The notes: generated by a model from the letters alone, not told the origin. Shown: positions 42,363 to 51,056, counted from the stretch's first letter. The stretch is DNA of 64,000 bases from Anaerolineae bacterium (GCA_023382655.1 JAHDWK010000007.1:62001-126000), one strand, 5' to 3'. Made by a program: numbers and translations.

Positions 42363-44534
42363 ATGATTTCCCCTGACCGTGTGGTGCGCACGACCTGCCC
42401 CTACTGCGGGGTGGGCTGCCAGATGGAATTGAATATCAAGGATGATTACATCTACGCCGTCACCGCCCCTTTTGACGCCGCGCCCAATTATGGGATGTTG
42501 TGCGTCAAAGGGCGCTTTGGCACCGATTACGTCAAACATCCGGGGCGGATCAAGACGCCGCTCATCCGCGCCAACCGGCACGACGGCCGTAGCGCCAAAC
42601 CGATCTGGCGCGAAGCGTCCTGGGATGAAGCGTTGGATTTTGTGGCCGATGAACTGGTGCGCATCCGCAACCAGTATGGCGGCGACGCCATTGCCAGCTA
42701 CGCCAGCGCCAAAGCCACCAACGAGGACAACTACGTCTACCAAAAGCTGATCCGCGCCCTGATGGGCACTAACAACGTGGACCACTGTGCCCGGCTGTGC
42801 CACGCCGGGTCGGTGACGGGTTTGCAGTTGTCTATCGGCAGCAGCGCCATGTCCAACTCTATCGCCGAGATGGAAAACCTGGAAGCGTTTATCGTCACCG
42901 GCAGCAACACCACCGAGACGCACCCGGTCATCTCCAATTTTCTGAAGCGGGCAGTGCGCCAAAATGGGGCGAAGCTGATTGTGATTGACCCGCGCCAGAT
43001 TGAAATGACGAACCATGCTGCCCTCTGGCTGCGGCAAAATCCGGGTACGGATGTGGCCGTCTTTCAGGCGATGGCGCATGTGGTGGTCAAAGAGCAGTTG
43101 TACGATGACGAGTTCATCCAGAACCGCACCGAAGGGTTCAACGACTACCTGGAATCGCTGGAAAAGTATACGCCGGAGTGGGCGGAGTCGGTGAGCGGCG
43201 TGCCCGCCGAGCAAATCCGGCAGGCGGCGCGGATTTATGCCGGGGCGAAACGGGCGGCCATTTATTGGGGCATGGGCATCAGCCAGAGTACACATGGCAC
43301 GGACAACACCTTGTCGCTGGTGAACCTGGCGTTGATGTGTGGGCACGTGGGCAAGGCGGGCACGGGGCTGAACCCACTGCGCGGCCAGAACAATGTGCAG
43401 GGCTGTTCGGACAGCGGCGGGCTGCCCAACGTGTTTACGGCCTACCAGAGCGTGAGCGCGCCGGCCGTAAAAGCAAAATTTGAGCAGCATTGGGGTGTGG
43501 CATTGAATCCAACGCCGGGGCTGACGGCGACGGAGATGGTGGATGGGGCGGCCGACGGCCGTATCCGCGCTGTCTTTGTCCTGGGTGAAAACCCCATGAT
43601 GAGCGAACCGAACCAGAATCATGCCCGCCACGCCCTGGAACAGTTGGAACTGTTGGTCTGCCAGGACATCTTCATCAACGAGACGGGCGAAATGGCGGAC
43701 GTGATTTTGCCCGCTACCAGTTTTGCCGAGAAGGACGGCACGTTTACGAATACGGATCGGCGGGTGCAGCGATGTCGCACGGCCGTGACCCCCGTTGGCG
43801 ATTCGCGCGCCGATTGGGACATTCTGTGTGACCTGGGGCGGCGCATCGAGCAGCGGTTGGGTCTGACGCTGACACACGGTTTTGACTATGCCAGCCCGGC
43901 GGAAATTTGGGAGGAGATGCGCCAGGTGACGCCTGATTTCTGGGGCATTACCTATGAACGCCTGGAGCGCGAGGGCGGCGTACATTGGCCCTGCCCCAGC
44001 TTTGACCATCCCGGCACCCCCTTCCTCTTTGCCGAAGAGTTTCCGCGGGGCAAGGGCAAATTCTGGGAGGTGGAGTACGGTACGGACTCGGAACTACCGG
44101 ATGAGCAGTACCCGTTTAACCTGAGTACGGGGCGGGTGCTGTACCATTGGAGCGGCAGCACCATGACCGGGCGGTCGCAGTTGGAGGCGGTATTCCCGGA
44201 GGCGGTGTGTGAAATGAATCCAGCAGATGCCAGCGATTTAGGATTAGAGATTGGCGATTGGGTCAGCGTTAGCTCGCGGCGTGGCTCGGTTGTGTTGCGG
44301 CTGTTGGTGACGGAGCGGTCGCCGCGCGGCACGATTTTTATCCCGTTCCACTTTGCGGAGGCGGCGGCCAATTTGCTGACGCTGGATCGGATTGACGGCC
44401 GGGCCAAGATACCGGATTACAAGAACACGGCCGTGCGCATTGAAAAAACCACCGCCCCATCTGGTTGGGACGCCGGATATGATACGCCGTTGTTTGAACG
44501 TGGCGCGATTAAAGACCCGGTGCAGGTGCATTAA
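42363..44534 (+). CDS. Formate dehydrogenase-like molybdopterin oxidoreductase, alpha subunit
   Basis: The 723-residue protein has the N-terminal 4Fe-4S site C12-x2-C15-x3-C19 with C47 and the catalytic stretch VDHCARLCHAGSVTGL, in which Cys146-His147 take the positions of Sec140-His141 of E. coli FdhH. The molybdopterin guanine dinucleotide domains follow (GSNTTETHPVISNF, MNPADASDLGLEIGDWV). It should bind Mo or W bis-MGD and may oxidise formate or reduce CO2. No N-terminal ferredoxin domain and no diaphorase, Fe-S or FdhD-like partner gene is nearby, so its electron partner is unknown. The RBS AAGGAGA is strong. The next gene begins two bases after its stop, indicating an operon. Confidence 0.9.
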   Translation: MISPDRVVRTTCPYCGVGCQMELNIKDDYIYAVTAPFDAAPNYGMLCVKGRFGTDYVKHPGRIKTPLIRANRHDGRSAKPIWREASWDEALDFVADELVRIRNQYGGDAIASYASAKATNEDNYVYQKLIRALMGTNNVDHCARLCHAGSVTGLQLSIGSSAMSNSIAEMENLEAFIVTGSNTTETHPVISNFLKRAVRQNGAKLIVIDPRQIEMTNHAALWLRQNPGTDVAVFQAMAHVVVKEQLYDDEFIQNRTEGFNDYLESLEKYTPEWAESVSGVPAEQIRQAARIYAGAKRAAIYWGMGISQSTHGTDNTLSLVNLALMCGHVGKAGTGLNPLRGQNNVQGCSDSGGLPNVFTAYQSVSAPAVKAKFEQHWGVALNPTPGLTATEMVDGAADGRIRAVFVLGENPMMSEPNQNHARHALEQLELLVCQDIFINETGEMADVILPATSFAEKDGTFTNTDRRVQRCRTAVTPVGDSRADWDILCDLGRRIEQRLGLTLTHGFDYASPAEIWEEMRQVTPDFWGITYERLEREGGVHWPCPSFDHPGTPFLFAEEFPRGKGKFWEVEYGTDSELPDEQYPFNLSTGRVLYHWSGSTMTGRSQLEAVFPEAVCEMNPADASDLGLEIGDWVSVSSRRGSVVLRLLVTERSPRGTIFIPFHFAEAAANLLTLDRIDGRAKIPDYKNTAVRIEKTTAPSGWDAGYDTPLFERGAIKDPVQVH

Positions 44535-44536
44535 AC

Positions 44537-45082
44537 ATGAGCCTCAAAAACCGATTGCTTGGACGCAAAAACCGCACGGCGCAATGGCAAAAAGAGCCAT
44601 CGCTGCCATTGGGGGTGGAGTTGGATAAACATGCCTTTTGTGGCGTCTCGATTGGCAAACACATTGACCAATTGAGCGGCCTGGGGCCGGCCGAAAACAT
44701 CTACAACGATGTGGGCATGTACCAATACTTGAAACAAGGGTTTTACCTGGTTGAGGATAACGACCTGTTAGAGACGCTTGTTTTCATTTTATTGCCAGAT
44801 CAGAATACACGGCCGTTTACCGGCATGTGGCGTTACCAGGGGCGTGATCTATCAATTTCCGGGCAAACCACGCCCAAAGATATGCGCTGGGCCTGCGGCG
44901 ATCCTTACCACGAATTTATCGAAGAAAACGAAGTCCTCTGGTTTTATGAATTTCCCGGCGTGGAGTGGCAGTTTAGCTGGCGGGCTGATGGTCTGTTGGA
45001 GTCGGTGGAAATTGGCATCCCGGAACTGGCTTACCCGGAAGCGCGGGCGTTTTATGGCATCAAACAACCCTGGTCATTCTGA
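44537..45082 (+). CDS. Hypothetical protein co-transcribed with the formate dehydrogenase-like gene
   Basis: A 181-residue soluble protein, start two bases after the dehydrogenase stop, so almost certainly in the same operon. It is aromatic-rich with a beta-strand pattern (GVSIGKHIDQLSGLGPAEN, WRYQGRDLSISGQTTPKD, VEWQFSWRADGLLESVEIG). GVSIGKHIDQL-GLGPAEN resembles the start of small beta proteins that monitor a ligand, but no family is recognised. It has no cysteine pair or metal motif that would suggest an electron carrier. Confidence 0.65.
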   Translation: MSLKNRLLGRKNRTAQWQKEPSLPLGVELDKHAFCGVSIGKHIDQLSGLGPAENIYNDVGMYQYLKQGFYLVEDNDLLETLVFILLPDQNTRPFTGMWRYQGRDLSISGQTTPKDMRWACGDPYHEFIEENEVLWFYEFPGVEWQFSWRADGLLESVEIGIPELAYPEARAFYGIKQPWSF

Positions 45083-45188
45083 TGCCAGTCGCCGGGCAAA
45101 TGGTTGCACGGATTCGGGGGCGGGGTAGTATAAAAGATGAACGGCCGTGTACGGCCGTGATCACCAACACGAAAAGGAGTAAACGAAA

Positions 45189-45623
45189 ATGACAACACGA
45201 ACAGCAACGGCCGTGTGGAACGGCACCCTCAAAGAAGGCAATGGGCAGATGAAGGTACAAAGCGGGTACGCCGATGTACCCTACACCTTCGCCTCCCGCT
45301 TTGAAAATTCTGACAAAGGCACCAATCCCGAAGAACTGATTGGCGCGGCCCATGCCGGCTGCTTTTCCATGTTCCTCTCGGCGCTGCTGAGCAACAATGG
45401 CTACACCCCCACCAGCGTCGAGACCACCGCTTCGGTTCACCTGGGCCGGGACGAAACCGGCCCCAAAATCACGCTCATCGAACTGGACACCCAGGCCACC
45501 GTGCCCGGCCTGAGCGAAGCCGATTATCAGGATTTCGTAACCAAAGCCAAAGCCAACTGCCCCATCTCACGGGCGCTGGCGGCAACGGAGACGGTGATTA
45601 AGAGTGCGGTGTTGAATGGGTAG
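45189..45623 (+). CDS. OsmC-family peroxiredoxin-like protein
   Basis: The 144-residue protein has the OsmC signature AAHAGCFSMFLSALL with Cys58 and the second active-site Cys124 in ANCPISRAL, the pair used to reduce organic hydroperoxides. NPEELIGAAHAGC is typical of OsmC proper rather than Ohr. Cytoplasmic dimer in the family. RBS AAAGGAG precedes the ATG. It is followed by a GTGAGCA tandem repeat and a good terminator. Confidence 0.92.
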   Translation: MTTRTATAVWNGTLKEGNGQMKVQSGYADVPYTFASRFENSDKGTNPEELIGAAHAGCFSMFLSALLSNNGYTPTSVETTASVHLGRDETGPKITLIELDTQATVPGLSEADYQDFVTKAKANCPISRALAATETVIKSAVLNG

Positions 45624-45625
45624 GG

Positions 45626-45720
45626 ATAGTGAGCAGTGGGCAGTAAACAGTGAGCAGTGAGCAGTGAGCAGTGAGCAGTGAGCAGTGAGCAGTGAGCAGT
45701 GAACGGTAATCGGTGAGCGG
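45626..45720. repeat. GTGAGCA heptad tandem repeat
   Basis: About eight exact tandem copies of the heptamer GTGAGCA (45655-45710), flanked by degenerate GGGCAGTAAACA and ATCGGTGAGCGG units. Purely spacer sequence. Copy number is likely to vary between strains. Confidence 0.92.
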
Positions 45721-45742
45721 TATGACCGATTATCGGGTTTGG

Positions 45743-45778
45743 CAGGTCACAAACATCCAGGTTTGTGGCCTGTTTTTT
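45743..45778 (+). terminator. Rho-independent terminator after osmC
   Basis: CAGGTCACAAAC, loop ATCCAG, GTTTGTGGCCTG, then TTTTTT: a 12-bp stem with one G-T pair. Confidence 0.88.
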
Positions 45779-45787
45779 AGATGAGCG

Positions 45788-46537
45788 ATGCAAATACAAT
45801 TGATTCGCAGTGCAACATTACGGGTGACGGTTAACGGCCGTCTCTTCATCATAGACCCCTTTCTGGCAGCCAAAGGGACGGTGCGCTCCTTTGCCGGGAT
45901 TGCGCCCAACCCGATTGTGGAATTGCCCTGCTCCCCGCAGGAAGCGATTGCCGGGGTGGAAATGGCGCTCATTTCGCATTTGCATGTGGATCATTTTGAC
46001 GACACGGCCGTCGCCTTACTGCCAAAGGATTTGCCGATTTTGTGCCAGCCGGGGGATGAGGAGAAGATAGCAGAGAGGGGGTTTACGGCCGTGACGCCCA
46101 TCACCCATTCGCATATCTGGCAGGGCATCACCTTCACCCGCACCCCAGGGCAGCATGGCACCGGCGAAGTGGGACAGCGCATGGGGCAGGTCTCCGGCTT
46201 CGTCTGGCAAGCCGCCGGGGAACCCACCGTCTACTGGGCCGGAGACACCATCTGGTACGAAGCCGTAGCCAAAATCATCCGCAGGGTGCAACCCGATGTG
46301 ATCATCACCCATTCCAGCGGCGCCAAGTTTGGCGACAGCGACCCCATTGTCATGGACGCCGCGCAAACCATCGCCGTCTGCCAGGCCGCGCCACAGGCCA
46401 CCATCATCGCCGTACACCTGGAATCACTCGATCATGGCACCGTATCACGCGCCAGTTTGCGAGCGGCGACCGACAGTCACAGGATTCCTACATCGCGCTT
46501 GCTCATCCCACTGGATGGGGAAATAGTGAATTTATGA
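45788..46537 (+). CDS. Metallo-beta-lactamase-fold hydrolase, UlaG-like
   Basis: The 249-residue cytoplasmic protein begins MQIQLIRSATLRVTVNGRLF and has SHLHVDHFDD, a metal-binding HxHxDH motif, then a His-rich region (HSHIWQGITFTRTPGQHGTG) and GDTIWYEAV, in the style of the YcjI/UlaG (lactonase-like) branch of the fold. The natural substrate cannot be assigned. A terminator ends ten bases ahead of its ATG, so it must use a promoter in or near the repeat spacer. Confidence 0.82.
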   Translation: MQIQLIRSATLRVTVNGRLFIIDPFLAAKGTVRSFAGIAPNPIVELPCSPQEAIAGVEMALISHLHVDHFDDTAVALLPKDLPILCQPGDEEKIAERGFTAVTPITHSHIWQGITFTRTPGQHGTGEVGQRMGQVSGFVWQAAGEPTVYWAGDTIWYEAVAKIIRRVQPDVIITHSSGAKFGDSDPIVMDAAQTIAVCQAAPQATIIAVHLESLDHGTVSRASLRAATDSHRIPTSRLLIPLDGEIVNL

Positions 46538-46628
46538 GAAATCGAATCACCTGTAAATGTGTTATACTCGACCTGATAGTATGACAGGAAAAATCGGATG
46601 AACTTCCAATAAACAGGCGAAGACCTCG

Positions 46629-47351
46629 ATGGTAACAGCAACATTACCTCCTAAAACGACTAAAAGAACTAAAAGTGAACAGCCAACACCGCCCTTATCT
46701 AATGGCGATCACCTGACGCGCGCCGAGTTTGAACGCCGCTACCTGGCCCATCCCCACTTGAAGAAGGCTGAACTGATTGAAGGAGTTGTTTACATGCCCT
46801 CGCCCGTCCGCCTTGAAAAACACAGCAAACCGCACAGCCGGATCATTGGTTGGCTCTTTAACTATGTAGCAGCCACGCCCGGCACGGACTTTGGCGATAA
46901 CGCTACCGTGCGGCTCGACCTGGAAAATGAGGTACAGCCCGATGCCTTTTTGCGTATTCTGGAAACAGCAGGCGGTCACTCTCGGGCCGCCGTAGACGAT
47001 TATCTGGAAGGTTCACCAGAGATGGTCGTGGAAGTGGCTGCCAGTAGTGCCGCGTATGATCTGCATGAAAAACTGCGCGTTTACCGGCGCAATGGGGTGC
47101 AGGAATATCTGGTGCTGCTGGCTTATGAACAGGAAACACACTGGTTCCAACTGTTGGAAGGAGAATATGTGTTGATGTCGCCAGATGAGCAGGGTGTTAT
47201 CCAAAGCCAGGTATTCCCCGGTCTACATTTTCATGCCAACTCATTTTGGGCCGATGATCTGGCCGGATTGTTGCAGGTGTTACAGGTCGGCATTGCTTCT
47301 TCAGAGCATCAAGCGTTTGTGGCGTCCCTGTTAACACACCAACAATCCTGA
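46629..47351 (+). CDS. Uma2 family (DUF820) putative endonuclease
   Basis: The 240-residue protein has the PD-(D/E)XK-like Uma2 pattern: AELIEGVVYMPSP, then NEVQPDAFLRI, PEMVVEVAASSAAYDLHEKLRVYRRNGVQEYLVL. The E, D, E and K residues form the predicted metal site. The family is abundant in Chloroflexota and cyanobacteria; its biological role is not established. A 40-residue basic, low-complexity N-terminus precedes the domain. No octamer ACGGCCGT occurs in this gene. Confidence 0.87.
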   Translation: MVTATLPPKTTKRTKSEQPTPPLSNGDHLTRAEFERRYLAHPHLKKAELIEGVVYMPSPVRLEKHSKPHSRIIGWLFNYVAATPGTDFGDNATVRLDLENEVQPDAFLRILETAGGHSRAAVDDYLEGSPEMVVEVAASSAAYDLHEKLRVYRRNGVQEYLVLLAYEQETHWFQLLEGEYVLMSPDEQGVIQSQVFPGLHFHANSFWADDLAGLLQVLQVGIASSEHQAFVASLLTHQQS

Positions 47352-47382
47352 CAATGTCTCTCATTCCAAAGCGGAGGGTACG

Positions 47383-48174
47383 ATGGATTTGGGTTTAAAA
47401 GACAAGGTGATTATGGTTGCCGCCGCCAGCAAAGGGCTGGGATATGGCATTGCGCGGGCGGTGGCGCAGGAAGGGGCGCTGGTCTCCATTGCCAGCCGCT
47501 CCCAGGCTGACATTGAGACCGCCGCCCACCAATTGCAGGCGGAAACCGGGGCGCAGGTGATGGGATTTGTGATGGATGCGACCAATGCCCAATCTATCCA
47601 GGATTGGGCGCAGGCCACGCAAATTCATTTTGGCGGCATTGATGGGCTGGTGGTCAATGCCGGTGGCCCACCAACCGGCGGTTTTGACAATTTTTCAGAT
47701 GCGGACTGGCAGGCGGCGTTTGAACTGACGTTGTTAAGCAGTGTGCGGATGATTCGGGCGGCGCTGCCCGCCATGCGGCAGCGCGGCGGCGGCTCGATTT
47801 TGACCCTTACCTCCTCCTCGGTGAAAGAGCCAATTGACATTTTGCTGCTATCCAACGTGATGCGTTCCGGGGTGGTGAGCCTGGTGAAAAGCCTGTCGCG
47901 CCAGTTAGCGCCGGAACACATCCGGGTAAACAACCTGGTGCCGGGGCGCATTGATACCGACCGGGTAAAATCGCTGGACAGCCTGACGGCCAAACGGCTG
48001 GGGCAGAACCCCGATGAGCAAAAAGCACACCAGGAGTCGCTCATCCCCTGGGGGCGGTATGGCACGATTGATGAGTTTGGCAAAGCGGGCGCATTTTTAC
48101 TCTCCGATGCCGCCAGCTACATCACCGGCGAAACGTTGATTGTGGATGGCGGGGCGATGCGGACGGTGTGGTAA
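47383..48174 (+). CDS. Short-chain dehydrogenase/reductase with altered active site
   Basis: The 263-residue Rossmann protein has the SDR cofactor region (VIMVAAASKGLGYGIARAVA), VVNAGGPPTGGF in place of NNAG, and the C-terminal NNLVPGRIDTDRV. The usual catalytic Tyr-x3-Lys is missing: the equivalent helix reads LLLSNVMRSGVVSLVKSLS, with Ser-Asn and Arg at those positions. A subgroup of bacterial SDRs shares this change, so it may use a different mechanism or only bind its ligand. RBS GCGGAGGG precedes the ATG. Confidence 0.85.
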   Translation: MDLGLKDKVIMVAAASKGLGYGIARAVAQEGALVSIASRSQADIETAAHQLQAETGAQVMGFVMDATNAQSIQDWAQATQIHFGGIDGLVVNAGGPPTGGFDNFSDADWQAAFELTLLSSVRMIRAALPAMRQRGGGSILTLTSSSVKEPIDILLLSNVMRSGVVSLVKSLSRQLAPEHIRVNNLVPGRIDTDRVKSLDSLTAKRLGQNPDEQKAHQESLIPWGRYGTIDEFGKAGAFLLSDAASYITGETLIVDGGAMRTVW

Positions 48175-48204
48175 TCGGTAATCCGAAGTTAGGGGCATGA
48201 AACT

Positions 48205-48438
48205 ATGACGAACGAAGAGGCAGCGGCGTTTGTGGCCCAGTTGCAGGCGGGGAAGCGGTTTGTGACACGCTCTCAGGAGGAGGAGTGGGGGCTGACGTAT
48301 GCGGGCAACGGCCGTTACCACAAATGGACACGCCACCTTGACCAGGAATCCCAAGAGACACTGACCGAAAGGGCCTTGCTCGACCTGCTCACCACCCATT
48401 ACCGGTATGATGTCATGGTGGCCCGCTTGCAGGATTGA
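48205..48438 (+). CDS. Small hypothetical protein
   Basis: A 77-residue soluble, charged protein (MTNEEAAAFVAQLQAGKRFV, EEWGLTYAGNGRYHKW) starting 30 bases after the SDR stop, in the same direction. The predominantly helical profile and a conserved-looking WGLTYAGNGRYHKW segment resemble small accessory proteins, but I recognise no family. It has no obvious RBS, so it may be translated from the SDR mRNA. Confidence 0.55.
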   Translation: MTNEEAAAFVAQLQAGKRFVTRSQEEEWGLTYAGNGRYHKWTRHLDQESQETLTERALLDLLTTHYRYDVMVARLQD

Positions 48439-48445
48439 GGCATCC

Positions 48446-49924
48446 TCATCCCCGGCCCAAATGGGCCACCCACTGCCCACCGCGCCGGTCTAAGCCCACC
48501 TGCTGCAAGATGTCATAGGCCGCCCAGCCTACAATTTCCACGTAGGTGGGAAAAGAGAGCGGCAGTTCGGCCAACTGGGCCACCGTCAGCCCCGCTTTCA
48601 TGCCCGCCGCCACCAGTTGCACCGTCTCCACCGCCCGTTCACCCACCAGATGGCAGCCCAAAATTTGCAGCGACGCCCGGTCGGCCACCAGTTTGCAAAA
48701 GCCGGTAGTACGGCCGTCAATGATACTGCGCGGAAAACGGTCAAACCCAATCTTGCCAATGACCACATCAAACTTTTCCCGCGCCGCCGCTTCCGTCAGT
48801 CCTACCTGGGCATATTCCGGGTTGGTAAAGCTGCCAAACGGAATCAGGTCATACTGGATGGGGGCATGGCACCCTTTCACAGCATTGGTAGCCGCATAAT
48901 ACCCTTCCTGGCTGCTGACGGGCACGAGCATGTGACGGCCGTTCACATCTCCCGCCGCAAAAATATGGGGCACATTGGTCTGCATATACTCGTTCACGGC
49001 AATATAACCCCGCGTGTCGGTGTCCACCCCCGCCGCCGGTAAATTCAGCCCGGCGGCATTGGCCAGCCAGCCAATGGCCATGACCACCAGCGCCGTTTCC
49101 ACGGTGAAGTTTTGCCCGGCCAACCGGTAATGGACATGCAGACGGCCCGAAGCCGCTTCGGGTTCGCCGTCCACCTGTTCAATCGCCGTCAACCCCTCAA
49201 TCCCTTCTACCACCTGTACGCCATTAGCTTCGTAGGCGGCTTTGACGGCCGTGGCCACCTCCGCATCTTCCGTCATCAAAATGCGCGGTGCGGCTTCCAA
49301 CATCGTCACCTTTGTACCAAAGGCATTAAAGATAGAAGCCACCTGCGCCCCGGTCGCCCCGGAACCGAGGACTACCATCGAATCAGGGATCGCTTTCAGC
49401 CCCCAGGCATCGCTGTGGGTGACAGCATGTTCAAAGCCGGGAATAGACAGTGTCCGGGAATGGCCACCCGTGCAGATGATGATGTGATCAGCGGTGAGGT
49501 GGTGGCCGACGGCGAACCCGGAGCGGCTTCGGGCCGTGACCACCGTATGCGCATCCACAAACCGCGCCGCCCCCGCCTGGGCTACAATCGTCACCCCCCG
49601 CTCTTCCAGATCGCCAATCAGGTCAACCTGCTGATGAAATTCATAAATCACGTCCCGAATCCGTGCCAGCAGCCGGTCATAATTGACCACCGGCGGCGCG
49701 GCGGCAATGCCATACCGCTCCAACTGCTGCGCCTCACGCACCAGCCGGGCGGCGTGGGCCAGCGTGCGCACCGGAATTGGCCCGTCGTGCGCGGCCATGC
49801 CGCCCACAAAATCTTGCGTCACCAACGCCGTGCGCGCCCCTAATTCGGCCGCCCGCTCCGCCGCGGCAATACCCGCCGGCCCGCCGCCTAAAACAATGAC
49901 ATCGAATGGTTGTACGGCCGTCAT
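48446..49924 (-). CDS. Disulfide-oxidoreductase-family flavoprotein lacking the redox cysteines
   Basis: The 492-residue protein follows the dihydrolipoyl dehydrogenase/mercuric reductase layout: FAD motif VIVLGGGPAGIAAAERA, NAD motif MVVLGSGATGAQVASIF, second FAD motif HIFAAGDV and a C-terminal dimer domain. The redox-active C-x4-C is absent: its place reads FVGGMAAHDGPIPVRTL. The C-terminal His-Glu base region is also changed (LPLSFPTYVEIVGW). It therefore cannot work as a disulfide reductase; NAD(P)H oxidase, quinone reductase or transhydrogenase activity is possible. Two REP-like elements lie in frame inside it. The hairpin at 49941-49988 is just upstream. Confidence 0.85.
   Translation of the reverse strand: MTAVQPFDVIVLGGGPAGIAAAERAAELGARTALVTQDFVGGMAAHDGPIPVRTLAHAARLVREAQQLERYGIAAAPPVVNYDRLLARIRDVIYEFHQQVDLIGDLEERGVTIVAQAGAARFVDAHTVVTARSRSGFAVGHHLTADHIIICTGGHSRTLSIPGFEHAVTHSDAWGLKAIPDSMVVLGSGATGAQVASIFNAFGTKVTMLEAAPRILMTEDAEVATAVKAAYEANGVQVVEGIEGLTAIEQVDGEPEAASGRLHVHYRLAGQNFTVETALVVMAIGWLANAAGLNLPAAGVDTDTRGYIAVNEYMQTNVPHIFAAGDVNGRHMLVPVSSQEGYYAATNAVKGCHAPIQYDLIPFGSFTNPEYAQVGLTEAAAREKFDVVIGKIGFDRFPRSIIDGRTTGFCKLVADRASLQILGCHLVGERAVETVQLVAAGMKAGLTVAQLAELPLSFPTYVEIVGWAAYDILQQVGLDRRGGQWVAHLGRG
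49141..49168. repeat. REP-like element in the flavoprotein gene (copy 1)
   Basis: Matches the element at 31565-31592 at 27 of 28 positions. In this reading frame it also encodes GEPEAASGRL, identical to the peptide in the GSDH protein. Confidence 0.88.
49511..49537. repeat. REP-like element in the flavoprotein gene (copy 2, inverted)
   Basis: The inverse complement of copy 1 with one substitution. It encodes TARSRSGFAV in the flavoprotein. Confidence 0.85.
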
Positions 49925-49940
49925 GTACCTCTTGAGAGAT

Positions 49941-49988
49941 GGAGGTGAGGCTTTAGCCGAGACGTTGGTCGGCTAAAGCCTCACCTCC
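49941..49988. repeat. 20-bp perfect hairpin with core GGCTTTAGCCGA
   Basis: Arms 49941-49960 and 49969-49988, 8-base loop. Same family as 30688-30739. It lies between two minus-strand genes. Confidence 0.9.
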
Positions 49989-49996
49989 GTGTGCGA

Positions 49997-51040
49997 TCAG
50001 GGTTGGTTTGCCTGCCCAGAATCCGGGTCAATCATCAACGAGGAGACATCTACCACCTCAAAGTTAGCACCCGTGACATCATCCATTTCATGCAGCACAT
50101 CATTATCCCACCGTTCATCAGGCACACCAGACACATACCAGGGGGAACCGTTGTCTGCCAGGATCATCCCATACGTCTTCATGGCCTGTAGGATAACCTG
50201 GGCATGGGGCGAATAGCCGGAGATGTCAAAGTCTGCCCGCAGACGCACGCGCAACCCCATGGGGGGATATTGCGCCCCGGTCAAATCAGAAGCATCGTGG
50301 CGGGCGGGCCACCAGTGGGCACTGCGGGTGTCCGGCACCGTGAAGCGGATAGCATGGCGAATTTCCCCCGCCGCCACTTCGTCATACCGCACCAGGCCGG
50401 GCAAGATGGGTAATCCAGCAGCGTCGGCCGATGTCCAGCCATCGGGGCGCAGGGCGTGAGAATTCAGGTCATACACCGCGCCATTGCCGGCCTCCCAACT
50501 GCCATCCTGCTGCGGGTAAGCGGCGTACATCTCGTAGAGGATGCAGTTATCCCGCTCCAGCACCAGCACGTGCCGGTCGCCATCACTGTCGGGGCCACCT
50601 TCAATGGGGGCGTCGGGTGGTACAGGATAGGGGCCGGGGTCGCTCTGTTCCGGCCACCAGATGAAGTCAACGGTCACTTCTGGCTGACTGCCGGGCACAA
50701 CGACAAAGGGGATACCAATGGGGCTGTTGGAGCCAGGCGGCCAGACGCCGGAGCCAAAATCCATATGCAGCCCGGTGTCCGCGCCGATGGTGTTGATGAA
50801 CGTGTCGGAATTGGGATGGACGGGGAGAGTGTCAATCCGCGTATTCCAGATGTTATCGGTGGGGAAGATGTCACAGCCGGCAATTTGGGGTGGGGGTGTG
50901 CCGGGTTTGGTGACGAGGGGCAGGTAGGTGGGTGGGGAACCGGTGGGGGTCACGGCCGTGACCCGCCGCACCATCTGCCCCACAAACAATGCCATCAACA
51001 AGAGAAGTCCCAGGATGGGGATAATTTTGGTTGTCTTCAT
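49997..51040 (-). CDS. Secreted or membrane-anchored protein of unknown function
   Basis: The 347-residue protein has an N-terminal signal anchor (residues about 5-26), then a linker containing TYLPLVTKPG, a form of the YLPxxxKP motif that ends two other exported proteins here. The globular part starts CDIFPTDNIWNTRIDTLPVHP and includes DSDGDRHVLVLERDNCILYE and RFTVPDTRSAHWWPARHDAS, features I have seen in exported hypothetical proteins of Chloroflexota and Acidobacteria. Two Cys could form a disulfide. No enzymatic motif is identified. Confidence 0.75.
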   Translation of the reverse strand: MKTTKIIPILGLLLLMALFVGQMVRRVTAVTPTGSPPTYLPLVTKPGTPPPQIAGCDIFPTDNIWNTRIDTLPVHPNSDTFINTIGADTGLHMDFGSGVWPPGSNSPIGIPFVVVPGSQPEVTVDFIWWPEQSDPGPYPVPPDAPIEGGPDSDGDRHVLVLERDNCILYEMYAAYPQQDGSWEAGNGAVYDLNSHALRPDGWTSADAAGLPILPGLVRYDEVAAGEIRHAIRFTVPDTRSAHWWPARHDASDLTGAQYPPMGLRVRLRADFDISGYSPHAQVILQAMKTYGMILADNGSPWYVSGVPDERWDNDVLHEMDDVTGANFEVVDVSSLMIDPDSGQANQP

Positions 51041-51056
51041 ATTCGTTTCCAGGTTG

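Noticed and set aside
42186..44009. A 607-codon open frame antisense to the formate dehydrogenase-like gene
   Set aside because: It mirrors a gene with clear motifs, has an improbable His/Arg/Gly-rich composition and no RBS. A GC-rich shadow frame.
46629..47351. Uma2 protein as sign of a transposon or defence island
   Set aside because: Uma2 genes are scattered in such genomes; no transposase, inverted repeats or defence genes are near.
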